The notes under the pieces: generated by a model
What the model saw: only the letters and a program-made list of their open reading frames with translations
Databases searched by the model: none
What the model was told of the DNA's origin: nothing
From: Byssochlamys sp. IMV 00236
Lineage: Eukaryota; Ascomycota; Eurotiomycetes; Eurotiales; Thermoascaceae
DNA: 14,094 bases
Direction: 5' to 3'
Assembly (NCBI GenBank): GCA_001931875.2
Contig: MSJH02000424.1
Coordinates: 1 to 14,094 of the forward strand
Part shown: piece after piece, positions 1 through 8,918 of the stretch
Layout of the letters: every line of letters begins with the position of its first letter
Numbering within the stretch: the first letter of the stretch is position 1
Program-made: the position numbers and the translations under genes

Positions 1-48
1 TATACAACCTTTATTATACATACAACATATACATACTCCTTTTTTTAT

Positions 49-72
49 TCTCTCTCTCTCTCTCTCTCTCTT
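49..72. repeat. (TC)n microsatellite
   Basis: A nearly pure TC dinucleotide run of about 11 units, about 125 bp before the copper-fist ATG. Similar TC or GA runs occur at 159-175, 7742-7761 and 8221-8241, so this is a recurring simple sequence in this genome. Confidence 0.9.
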
Positions 73-158
73 TGTTTCTCCTATATTTATTTTTATTATA
101 AAAAAAAGCACTAGTTATATATATAAATTCAATATTTATATATTCAACAATACCTCTA

Positions 159-187
159 TCTCTCTCTCTCTCTCTTTTTTTTTTTTT
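159..187. repeat. (TC)n followed by poly(T)
   Basis: TC repeats run directly into about 13 T residues and end ten bases before the copper-fist start codon. This is a length-variable simple tract inside the probable 5' leader. Confidence 0.85.
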
Positions 188-196
188 CCTAATTCA

Positions 197-1870
197 ATGT
201 ATATCAACGGTATTAAATACGCTTGTTCAACTTGCATCAAGGTAATGTTGGTTGTTCTATATTCGGATTAGTTTCTAACCATTTCTCAAACAGGGTCACC
301 GCTCGTCTCACTGCAATCACGTTGACCGCCCATTATTTGAAATTCGTAAGAAAGGTCGCCCAGTGACTCAATGTACTTATTGTCGAGATCTTCGTAAAAC
401 AAAGCAAGTTCATATCAAATGTGCATGTAATTCGAAGAAAGGTATTTACATAAGCGTGAAAAAAAAAAAGCAAATGCTAATTACCATATATGTATATATT
501 TACTTTTTATAACCTTAGGCGATCATCAACAGCAACAGCAGCCTATTTTAATCTATCGTAATACCTCTTCTACTTGCTCAGTTCACAGTAATGATGATAT
601 CATCCAAGATCATCCAAAACAGCATTGTACTTGTCCCTCTCCTAATAACGGTACTCCCATGATACGGTCATCTTCCGGCGGCGGACAAGCCTATCTTTCA
701 TCTAATGTCCCACAAGACTCTGTTGATGTCGCACCAGGATCTTTGATGTCAGCGCCACTCTGTACAACCCCATTGGTAGTCAAAGAAGAAACTCCTTCTT
801 ATTCTTGGGCTTTAGTTACTTCTCCCTCCGCCAATCACATAGACCTTCCCCACGCTTCCTCCTCCTCCTCTTCCTCTTGCTCGGCTTCGATATCAAAACT
901 TGCAGATGATGATAATAACCATCATAACCTTCATCTCGGTTTCATCTTTCACAAGCCTTCAAACACATCAAGGATTTTAGACGGTCAACCGAGGGTACGA
1001 AGACGTCGCTCGACCAAAAAAAGCTCTTCCTCTACCCCTACAAGACCCTTGGCTTCCAGCGTTAATTATGATACACTCATCAATGTAGACACACTCACCG
1101 GTCTTTCTACACCACCACCTTCCTCTACTGTTTCTTCCTCAGAGCCAATGGATGTACAATTTGATTACCTAACACAACAACTTGAGATCCTGTCAAGTCA
1201 TGAGAACCAACAACAACAACAGCAGCAACAACAGCAGCAACAACAGCAACAGCAACAGCAACAGCAGCAGCAGCAAGATTTAGCGGGAGGGTTTACTAAC
1301 GCAGAAGAACTGACTGCCATTTTAAACAATGTGCTTCAAAAAGATGATGGCCTCACAGTTGACATCATGTTTCAAGAAAATCAAATCCTGTCTACCGTTC
1401 CTAACCCACTATCTCCTTTACCTCCACTTCCTCCTACAACACACATTTCTTCTGGTCTCGTCCAACCTCAGCAACAGCAACACTCCCCCGTGAATACTCC
1501 CAACATCAACCGGTCCCACTGCGGTAGCTTTGTTCCTAGTTCCAGCTGCCGTAAACCCGTCGGTAGTTCTGGTGGAGAATCAGTTGTGATCACAATTACA
1601 CCGCTCGTTACCCCAAACAAAGAAGACCAGCAGCAGCAAAGACAAGAGTATTATCCTACTACGACGCGTATTGTTACCTGCTATTGTGGTAGTCGATGTA
1701 CTTGCCCAGGCTGCCTGGTGCATCCTGGTAACTTTTTCTTGGGAAGTGATCCTTACTCTGGTCCTCTCATCAACCCTTCATCTTCTGCATCTTCTTCCTG
1801 TTACGGCTCAGATGATGAAGATATTGCTTCTATTTACAGTAACCATAATAACACTAATTTTACCTTTTAA
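197..1870 (+). CDS. Copper-fist copper-sensing transcription factor (Cuf1/Mac1-like)
   Basis: Exons 197-241, 294-441 and 519-1870 (introns 52 and 77 nt, both GT-AG) give 514 aa. Residues 1-60 form a copper-fist DNA-binding domain. It has a zinc module C10-x2-C13-x8-C22-x-H24, a minor-groove KGRP motif (35-38), and C42, C45, C58 and C60 of the copper module. The start is chosen because MYINGIKYACSTC is the usual family N-terminus. Other parts are a basic patch RVRRRRSTKK (223-232, possible nuclear signal), long Ser/Pro/Gln-rich linkers and a 23-residue polyGln (295-317). Near the C-terminus CYCGSRCTCPGCLVH (452-466) has the spacing CxCx3CxCx2Cx2H, the copper-sensing motif type of fission-yeast Cuf1 (Mac1 has x4). 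The single C-terminal motif argues for a copper-starvation activator of uptake genes rather than an Ace1/Cup2 metallothionein activator. That role is inference; the domain call is secure. Confidence 0.93.
1208..1276 (+). repeat. CAA/CAG polyglutamine tract
   Basis: An in-frame run of 23 Gln codons (mixed CAA and CAG) in the linker of the copper-fist factor, between the DNA-binding domain and the C-terminal Cys motif. Shorter Gln runs occur at the start of exon 3 (five codons, 527-541) and just before the Cys motif (around 1629). Such tracts commonly vary in length between strains. Confidence 0.95.
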
Positions 1871-1902
1871 CCTCTTACTTCACTGTACATATACCCCTTT
1901 AT

Positions 1903-2021
1903 AATAAAAAAAAGTGTACAAGCACCCTGTGTGTATGCATGTGATTATGTAACCCTTTTACTCTTCTGCCTATCTGCCACTTTTTTTTTCTGTTTTATTA
2001 TGAGGCATTTTTGTTAATAAA
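1903..2021 (+). terminator. Candidate polyadenylation region of the copper-fist gene
   Basis: AATAAA hexamers lie at 1903-1908 (33 bp after the stop) and 2016-2021, with T-rich stretches between them. Either could direct 3' end formation. The sequence alone cannot tell which is used. Confidence 0.45.
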
Positions 2022-2494
2022 CTTTTTGGCTTGTAAAACGTCACGACTCATGCTCATGTAAGACAAGGAGTTAAATAAAAAAGTTATTCGGCCATCACTT
2101 GATTCTTCATGGGCGCAGTTGGCCTTCATTCGTGTAAAACTGGGCATAAAAAACTCAAATGGTATAAAAATAGCAGCCTGCGAACCAGATAAAGGAGGAA
2201 AACTGGCAAAGAGAAAGGGAGGAAAGAAGCATTGTGGCTTGAAAAGATGGAAATCATCGTCTTTTTCTATTCAACAAGGTTTTTGTCTTACGCCAGCTAC
2301 ATTTATTTGTCACACATTTCGCATCGAATGACGCACACAACAAATAAAGTAAAAGAAAGCTTTTGCTTAGGCATTTCAAGAAAAGAGAAAAGAGAAAAAA
2401 AAGGGTTGAAATCTATAACCAAGATGCCTTGTAAAGTAAACAAACAAGGACATAACATCAGTATCTCTGCTTTATAAAACACAGAATACGCTGT

Positions 2495-2513
2495 ATGAGC
2501 AGAACGTGCTCAT
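2495..2513. repeat. Perfect 7-bp hairpin
   Basis: ATGAGCA, five bases, TGCTCAT. A short perfect inverted repeat in the gene-free interval with no gene close by. It may be chance. Confidence 0.6.
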
Positions 2514-4065
2514 GATAATAAGCCTAAAAAAGAGAAGCCAAGCCTCTAATCATGATATTTCTGAGCGAGAATCGTCAAATTCTGTACTCTATACGTCACC
2601 TTACAGCAATCCTTTTGGAATAGTTTGATACAAGATGTAAGGTTATGTTTATTGTGAATGTGAGCCTTTTTATGATCATGTTTAATCGCTAATTCTAGGA
2701 TAAAATAATGAAAACATACCATAAAAACACAGGATTCATTTCTTCTTTCATGTGCCACACTAATGGAAAATAAAATAATAATAAAGGTGCAAGTGTGGCA
2801 AGCCACCCTAATATTTGGCACAAACACAAGATTTACCAAATTGGCTATTATGGTTAGAATCCGCGTGTATGATAAATTCTGTGGCTATGCTCATTTGTCT
2901 AGGTTAGCTTATTGCCGATGGAACAGTTGACAGTGATATTCGCATGCATATACTACATACAGTGACCTAGGATCGGTTTAAACTTTTCATACTAGCCTTT
3001 GAGAGCTTTAAATGTTCACGCGGTGCAAATATGGGTGTTACAATACAAAAAGAGTTTCTAAATGTATAAAAACATTGATTATTCAAACATCCTTAACAAA
3101 AAACATAAAAGGTTACTTAAACGGCCTAGTGAAGAACTGTCGATTGGTTTAGAACTGTTAATGAAGCGATTGCTTTAGACATTTAAGAGATGCAAAGTAC
3201 CCAAAGCTTCACTATGTCGGCTTGTAAAGAGTAAATACAGTTTTGACATTAAAATCCCGGCTTCCACTTGTGAAGCCCAAGAACACATTGACTGATTACG
3301 CATTCAAATGTAACACTGGCGTAAGACTTGTTCTGAAATCATAAACAAGGAAACTCTATCCGGTCCTGAAATCTCCCCCTCCTTCCTTCGAACCATAATG
3401 GGCGAGATGAATAAAGAACAATCCTCCTGTCACTTTCCATATGATTTGATTATAATAATAAACTAAAATATAGCAATGTAGAAAGATAAGGACGAATGCA
3501 TCCAAGAGTGTCGCTTTGTCAATTAAACATATTGGATACTTGGCATTGTTGATATACCTACGTCTATTATGTTTGAAATCAATTGATATGATTTATATTA
3601 GTATCATTTGCAGGCATCTTATGAAATAAAAATACTTCCTGGCACATGTTATGTGAGTATGTAAATATCTGGGAATCGTTTGAAAGTATTTTTTTCTGTC
3701 TTAAGTCATCACATCAATAGTTAAATAATATAGTGAGTATAAATAGTACGCATACATGATGAGTATAGTAAAAACTTACAAGTTTGCTTCAAGAAACGAA
3801 CTTTTGGTTTCAGTGTTTCTGAAGACTGGCCAAAAGAAAATATTGACTTTTCTTTTTTCAAGGGCAATGATTGTTCTATAATATTCTATAGCAACAGCAA
3901 AAAGGTATTGTAAGAAACAAAATACTATGTTATGTTAATTATAGAATAAAGCCTACTTTAAAGCTGTGCAAGCTTTCCAGTTTCGTTTCTGTATATTCAT
4001 AAGCTTTGTATCGCACCGGGGCCTTTACTGTCTTCATAATAGAGTATATTTGCTGTTCCATCGTC

Positions 4066-4155
4066 CATGATAATATTAAAAGCAAAAGACAAGAAGATAC
4101 AGTAAGACTGTATAATAATCTTAAAAGTAGGAGACAATAAGATAACATAAGACTG
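4066..4155. repeat. Imperfect 45-bp tandem duplication
   Basis: Unit one is 4066-4110 and unit two is 4111-4155, aligning without gaps at 35 of 45 positions. Both end in AAGACTG. The period is a multiple of three, but the surrounding open frame on the minus strand has no recognisable protein and I do not call it coding. The divergence suggests an old local duplication. Confidence 0.75.
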
Positions 4156-5725
4156 AATTAATTCTTTTTTTGATAAAGAGCAGTTCTTATTTATACTATT
4201 CAAGTTTACTATGGGATTATAGTTGATGTGGGTCTAACAGTTATTCTAAGGTAGAGTAACTCAATTAAGAATTTCCTAGTTTTATTATGTGACATCTAAA
4301 TCAAGAAATGATGTTATGCATTTGTTTTGTTAATGTAGGGTGATTGCCTTAGTTTCAATAAGTATGAATTATGTTCGAATATGACATCGCTCTTACTTTC
4401 TAAAATTTATCCTCTGTAAACTAATCTTCAAGTTCTTAACTTAATTAGCTGTACTAGCCAACTCTCTTAGTTTCTGTTTGGTTTTTTCTCTCCTCTCCTC
4501 CTCTTAGCTGAGCCAACAACTTCAATACACAAACACGGTTTTCGTTTGCAAGAGTGATTATCTCTACTTAGCATTTATGCAGATTTGTTCGACACGCAAC
4601 TGACAATCACGTGCTCTAATCCGGCCCGGAAAATAATATTAGTATAAGTCCTTTTGTCGGAATTTAAATTTACGTAGCACAAGAAGCCCTTATATGATTG
4701 TATGCATAAACATTGGATGTTGCATGTCATGTAATCGATTAGGGTTCGGTGTTCCTGAAATGGCAGTTTGTGAAACATTGCCACCTCTTACATGATGATT
4801 GATATTCTTGTTATCCCTGGCTTAAGGCAATGGCCTCTTCGGACGCTATACCATTGTTGATATATCTAATCTGATTTATAAAATTGTTCACTTTTTTCCT
4901 TTTATTGAGTTAAACTGATAGTATTTTTGTTATATATATCACTATTTACTGTATTTGTGTTTTTTAAAAGAAACAATAAAACTGATCTTTATTGCTATTG
5001 TAAAGAAAAGGCACATATAATCTTTGGTTACATAGAGCATCAAACATAGAAATGCTTTAAATAAAAATTAATTCATGAAACAAACTTCAATCCTTCAACC
5101 AAACTTCAAGTCATCAAATGGAAATCGAATTACAGCATCAAGAATTAGTTCTGGTTATTCCCAATTACTTTTACTTACTTCACTTTTACATTTCTTTATT
5201 TTTATCAATAAACCTTATTTTGTGCATAAAGTAAACTTCTGATACTATTTTCTCAAGTAAATACAAGTCCCTTGAAGCAAATATAACTTTATTGTATCTC
5301 TACAAGTTTACCACAAGAAATTGTCATCTTACAGTCATATCTGATCTTACAAAAAGATCTGGTGGTCACATAGCGACATGTTATCAACATATACAACCAG
5401 TAACTCTTTAAATTAACAAAGCCAACGTAATACACAAAACCGCAATTTACATTGTGGTTTTAGATATTTATTTAACAAAAAAATTGGAATCAAGACAATT
5501 CAAGGATGAAAAATAAACATCAATTAGTCGCTTTTACACTCTAATGTTCATTTCATTACAACACTTGTCTAAGAAGCTGACAGCATTGTATATCATGGGG
5601 AAAAGTTAAAAAAAAAAGGAATGCTTGGCAATCTTGTTTCTTAACAAACAATCATCGAGACGTAATTGTTCCATTTCTTTTTGTTGCTAAAGCAGGGAAT
5701 TTTTTCTTACACTCTTTTATTTGAC

Positions 5726-5761
5726 ATGGCATCACCTGCCATAAAGCCTATTTGTAAGGCT
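5726..5761. repeat. Two adjacent small inverted repeats
   Basis: ATGGCA/TGCCAT with a 5-base loop (5726-5742) is followed three bases on by AGCCT/AGGCT with a 7-base loop (5745-5761). They open a run of inverted repeats ahead of the FAS1 gene. Confidence 0.55.
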
Positions 5762-5778
5762 AAAATTAGCTGAGACAT

Positions 5779-5818
5779 GAATAAATAATTATGCAGATCA
5801 TATCTGATTCATTTATTC
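5779..5818. repeat. Nested inverted repeat
   Basis: An outer pair GAATAAAT (5779-5786) / ATTTATTC (5811-5818) encloses an inner pair CAGAT (5794-5798) / ATCTG (5802-5806) with a 3-base loop. The outer arms are AT-rich, so chance contributes. The nesting is what stands out. Confidence 0.55.
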
Positions 5819-5850
5819 TCTTGATATAGAAAGACGAGGAATAGATTAAT

Positions 5851-5903
5851 GATCTATGATGTAAATTATAAAGGTTTTAAAAAGCCTTTTTAATGCATAG
5901 ATC
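5851..5903. repeat. Two-tier inverted repeat upstream of FAS1 gene
   Basis: The outer arms GATCTATG (5851-5858) and CATAGATC (5896-5903) match over 8 bp. Inside them AAAGG (5870-5874) pairs with CCTTT (5885-5889). It ends about 160 bp before the FAS1 ATG and about 90 bp before its TATA box. It could be a dyad for a regulator, a cruciform-prone site or a tiny MITE-like relic. Confidence 0.6.
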
Positions 5904-5990
5904 GTCATTTATTTCAAACGTGATGAATTAAAATTGTTTAAATTTATAAAAGGCATGGGTTGATTATTTTATGGAAAAAAGAAAAAAGAA

Positions 5991-5997
5991 TATAAAA
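5991..5997 (+). promoter_or_regulatory. TATA box of the FAS1 gene
   Basis: TATAAAA lies 70 bp before the ATG at 6067. A pyrimidine-rich stretch (about 6028-6058) follows and probably contains the transcription start. The spacing is typical of a fungal TATA promoter, which suits a regulated or highly expressed secreted protein. Confidence 0.65.
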
Positions 5998-6066
5998 GCA
6001 ACAAAGGGTTTTGAATAAAGAGACATTGTTTTTCTATCCCTATTCTCTTTTTCTGTATCAACTTTA

Positions 6067-7254
6067 ATGAAAGTTATTCAGTATCTTGCAATTGCGCTTC
6101 TTGCTGCTTTAGCAGTTTTTGCTCAAAATGAAACGACACCCAATGCGACTATTTTTGAACTCTTGAGTACAAACAACCGTACTCTTCATACTGCTCGGTT
6201 TATTGATCTCTTGAACTCTGATGCTGGCTACAGGCCTGTAATTGACCTTTTATCCAACTCTACTGCTAATTTGACAGTGTTTGTCCCTAATGACAATACA
6301 CTCAACATGATTTCCAGAGCCTACAGATCCTATAATCAAGCTCACCACATCAACTCTACTTCGGAGTATCCTCCTGCTAACTGGTCTTACCACAATGTGA
6401 CAGTACTTGATGTCCTTCAGTATCATGTAGTCAATGAAAGCTTCTTATTGACTAATTTGACCACAGGTAATGTCACAGTTGCATTCTCTATGCTGAGCAA
6501 CAGTAGCATCAACCACTACATCAATTCAACTTTGCCTCTTCTTATTCAACCTAATGCCACTTATGAAAATGCTACGAATCAAACCTGGTTGGATACGAAT
6601 GCCAGGTATCTCAGATTCCACGTTGGTAACGGTGTGAATTCCTCCACTGTCATCAATAAGGATTTGAATGCAACAAATGGCCATATAAACATTATTCAAT
6701 CTGGCAAGTATATACCACATATATGTATTCTAAAACTAATAATATGCTATAGTGCTCATTCCTCCTTTGGAACCATCTGTTGTAATTCCCGAAGTCAGAA
6801 ATGTTTCTTACCTTGCCGAAGCCTTACACAGGTATCCAATGTTGAATGAAACTTTAAATAATGCCACCAATGTAAGTTTTAGACTTATTTTTTGAACAGA
6901 GACTGATTGTCTTTTTATGATTAGTTTACCATCTTTGCTCCTGATTCGAGATCATTCCAGTTGTCGCAAGCTGAGGGTATGGACAATGATACTCTCAGAC
7001 AATTGGCACTTTCTCACATCGTCTATGGTCTATATTTTACTACCAACTTTACTCAAAATGCTACAATCAATAACGGTGAATTCAATCTGACCACCTTCAA
7101 TAATAATGCCACCTTGCCAGCTTCTGTTAATGCCACTAGTTCTCAAATTACATTGAACGGTACTGCCAAAGTCATTCGATCCAACATTCTCTTCAATAAC
7201 GGCATCATGCATATCATTGATCGCCCTCTTAACATTACTAATGCTACTGCCTAA
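6067..7254 (+). CDS. Secreted fasciclin (FAS1) two-domain glycoprotein
   Basis: Exons 6067-6703, 6753-6871 and 6925-7254 give 361 aa. Residues 1-19 are a signal peptide (hydrophobic core, likely cut at VFA|Q). FAS1 domain 1 spans about 25-216: H1-type box LTVFVPND (69-76), LQYHVV (117-122) and H2-type box GHINIIQSVLIPP (205-217). Domain 2 spans about 228-352: FTIFAPDSRSF (253-263), LSHIVYG and NGIMHIIDRPL. FAS1 domains mediate adhesion or matrix contacts at the cell surface. The protein carries 31 N-x-S/T sequons. There is no C-terminal hydrophobic tail, so no GPI anchor is predicted and it should be secreted or wall-trapped. Intron 1 (6704-6752) appears to start with GC (GCAAGT). Reading through it gives a 260-residue frame that loses the family sequence, while splicing restores it exactly. 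Intron 2 is GT-AG. The gene converges with the enoyl-CoA hydratase gene, whose stop is 71 bp away. Confidence 0.9.
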
Positions 7255-7274
7255 CTTATCCATTTCTTTGTTAA

Positions 7275-7330
7275 AATAAAAATAGCACGTCTTTTTGCGT
7301 GCCATGTTCAAAAGGTATAAAGCTTTTATT
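7275..7330. terminator. Convergent 3' ends with opposed poly(A) signals
   Basis: AATAAA at 7275-7280 serves the FAS1 gene (+). The complement of AATAAA at 7325-7330 overlaps the stop codon of the enoyl-CoA hydratase gene (-). Between them is a small hairpin, GCACG (7285-7289) / CGTGC (7298-7302). The stops are only 71 bp apart, so the two mRNAs probably overlap at their 3' ends. Confidence 0.55.
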
Positions 7331-8633
7331 TATGAGTGAATTTGGCGGCTCTCTTTTCAGCAAAAGCACCCATGCCTTCAATTTGATCAGCCTATTTTTA
7401 GTTTAAATTTTAGTATTTTTGATATATTTTATATGAATTAACTTACAGTTCCAAAAAGAGATTGGAAGAGGATACGTTCCCAGCGCAAACCGGAAGAAAG
7501 AGATACTTCAAATGCTACACATAATTTTAAAGTTAGGCAAAGTGTGTGTGTGTACGATAAACTAGATGGCCACACTTACATTTGTTGATAAGCTCCTTAG
7601 CCATGCGAACGGAAGGTTGACTCATGCTGGCAATAACATTACCAGTCTTGACAGCTTCATCAACAAGATTCTCGGCAGGCAAAACCTTGCTAACAAGGCC
7701 TATATATAAAGAAATACGTGGTTAGGGGATTTCTTTCCTTTTCTCTCTCTCTCTCTCTCTCTTACCAGATTGCAAAGCTTCTTGAGCATTCAAGTTGAAG
7801 GAGCCAGTCAAGACCATTTCCATGGCCTTGGATTTACCAACAGCTTTCACAAGACGTTGAGTACCACCAGCACCAGGAATGATACCCAACTTAATTTCAG
7901 GTTGACCGAAAACAGCTTTTTCACCAGCATAAATGATCTAAGAGAAAATATGAGATACGATGAAATAATAAGAACTTATAGATCATACGTCACACATCAT
8001 GGCCAATTCACAACCACCACCGAGCTAAAAAAAAAATAAGAATATTGTCAAGATCACTAGCTATATCAGATGTGTGTAACTTACAGCATAGCCGTTGACG
8101 GCAGCAATGATTGGCTTGCTGATGTCAACCATATGAGCCCAGTGACCCAAGAAGTTCTTCTTGTAAGTATCAACATACTTGAAGTCCTTCATTTCCTTAA
8201 TATCAGCACCAGCTTTCATTGAGAGAGAAAGAGAGAGGGAGGTGAATGATGTATAACAGAATAAGAGTTTTTACTTACCAGCAAAAGCCTTTTGAGAACC
8301 AGTGATGACGATAGCACCAATATTGTCATCAGCATCATACTTATCAAGAGCATCATTGACTTCATGGAATAAGTCACTGCACAACGCATTCAATGCCTTT
8401 GGACGGTTCAAGGTGATCAATCCAACCTTGTCTCTTGTTTCTGTCAAGATATGAGTATAACCGGAGTCATTGGTAGAAGTAGCCTCTATATTGAAATTGA
8501 TAAGAACTCTAGACGCGTCTATTTTTATTGAATGTTTACGTCTTTGAACGAAGGAAGTAGAGAAAGCTCTAGCTGTGAGCTTGCTACAAGTCAAAGGTCT
8601 AACGATAGCAGGACTAACCAAGTTTCTGAGCAT
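7326..8633 (-). CDS. Enoyl-CoA hydratase, mitochondrial (crotonase family)
   Basis: It hydrates trans-2-enoyl-CoA to L-3-hydroxyacyl-CoA in mitochondrial beta-oxidation and amino-acid breakdown. Minus-strand exons in order: 8633-8540, 8485-8279, 8212-8085, 8024-7989, 7937-7766, 7699-7580, 7514-7447 and 7391-7326, giving 296 aa; human ECHS1 has 290. Residues 1-30 are an Arg/Ser-rich mitochondrial presequence (AFSTSF). Family motifs: [14 protein letters not shown], the oxyanion-hole [10 protein letters not shown] (99-108), GGGCELAM with Glu149, and [17 protein letters not shown] with Glu169. These are the two catalytic glutamates, both present. The C-terminus [10 protein letters not shown] is also typical. 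Intron 1 (8486-8539, 54 nt) is in frame and free of stops, so keeping it would give 314 aa. I favour splicing because the insert is AT-rich, Ile/Asn-rich and unlike the family. All introns are GT-AG. Confidence 0.95.
7742..7761. repeat. (TC)n microsatellite inside an intron
   Basis: About ten TC units within the enoyl-CoA hydratase intron 7700-7765. On the coding strand it reads (GA)n and follows directly after the GTAA donor. Confidence 0.9.
8221..8241. repeat. (GA)n tract forming an intron polypyrimidine tract
   Basis: On the gene's strand this is a TC-rich run just before the acceptor of intron 8213-8278 in the enoyl-CoA hydratase gene. It probably acts as the polypyrimidine tract. Confidence 0.75.
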
Positions 8634-8918
8634 CTTTTAAAATGTATGGAAATGAAAAAGAAAAAGAAAAAAAAAACTCAAAAAAGGACGAGCTTATTTT
8701 TGTGCATTACGGAACTTGATTTTTAGTCATCAGATGGGTAAAAGCAGTAAATGTTATGCATTCAGTGCTTATGGAAAGTATTTTACTAACCAACTTTATT
8801 CACTTGTCTTTTATAATATTCAAAGTGAAATCAATGGGCACTTTATGTTATAAAATTGAATGGTATATGGTCAAGTCGCGTCTAATGCATTTTCCCATGG
8901 CAGCTAAATTTCCCACGG
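8634..8918 (-). promoter_or_regulatory. Spacer: hydratase promoter and 3' end of CCDC90-like gene
   Basis: On the minus strand this 285-bp spacer starts with the 3' region of the CCDC90-like gene, including AATAAA at 8795-8800, and ends with the hydratase leader. The leader is strongly pyrimidine-rich (complement of the A-rich run at 8652-8684) right before the ATG, as at other genes here. No convincing TATA box was seen. Confidence 0.45.

Larger units (their letters stand above)
1..196 (+). promoter_or_regulatory. Upstream region / 5' leader of the copper-fist gene
   Basis: This AT-rich stretch precedes the first ATG of the copper-fist gene. It holds two pyrimidine tracts (about 49-72 and 159-187) and TATA-like runs between them (around 115-145). 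Pyrimidine-rich stretches directly before the ATG recur at other genes in this window, so the second tract is probably part of the 5' leader or initiator. The window starts here, so the full promoter is not visible. No classical Mac1-type copper element (TTTGCTC or its complement) is present in these 196 bases. Confidence 0.45.
1871..6066. other. Gene-free AT-rich interval (about 4.2 kb)
   Basis: I find no credible protein gene here on either strand. The longest open frames are under 100 codons, have no recognisable motif, and cannot be joined by splice sites into a family I know. There are no tRNA, rRNA or transposase signals. The interval includes the 3' region of the copper-fist gene, a 7-bp hairpin at 2495-2513, an imperfect 45-bp tandem duplication at 4066-4155, and the upstream region of the FAS1 gene with several inverted repeats (5726-5909) and a TATA box (5991). 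It is by far the longest spacer in the window; the others are about 70-350 bp. A long non-coding RNA or a decayed mobile element is possible but not shown. Confidence 0.7.

Noticed and set aside
2119..2331. 70-codon open frame, plus strand
   Set aside because: Starts at a non-ATG codon, has Lys-rich low-complexity sequence, no family motif and no matching splice context.
2546..2839. 97-codon open frame, minus strand
   Set aside because: The longest frame in the gene-free interval, but the His/Cys/Ile-rich peptide is not recognisable, and I see no convincing promoter or supported splicing.
3385..3394. tRNA B-box-like GGTTCGAAGG (minus strand)
   Set aside because: The flanking bases do not form a T stem, and no A box or acceptor stem can be placed around it.
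3939..4203. Two overlapping short frames on the minus strand
   Set aside because: Both arise from the AT-rich tandem duplication. The repeated hydrophobic peptide looks like translated repeat DNA, not a gene.
4575..4784. 69-codon minus-strand frame
   Set aside because: No motif, no splicing partner; expected by chance in sequence of this composition.
6067..6849. Unspliced 260-residue version of the FAS1 protein
   Set aside because: The last 47 residues come from reading through an intron. Splicing at the GC donor restores both FAS1 boxes and the second domain.
6933..6939. TTTGCTC, a Mac1-type copper element sequence
   Set aside because: It lies inside FAS1 exon 3 coding for a conserved FAS1 box; a single 7-mer is expected by chance.
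7285..7302. GCACG/CGTGC hairpin as a bacterial-type terminator
   Set aside because: The genome is eukaryotic with poly(A) signals on both sides. The hairpin is short and has no required role in RNA polymerase II termination.
7770..8039. Plus-strand frame opposite enoyl-CoA hydratase
   Set aside because: Antisense shadow of hydratase exons and introns with no family match.
8532..8726. Plus-strand frame at the hydratase 5' end
   Set aside because: Antisense of the presequence exon and the purine-rich complement of the leader; runs into a poly-Lys stretch from A-rich DNA.
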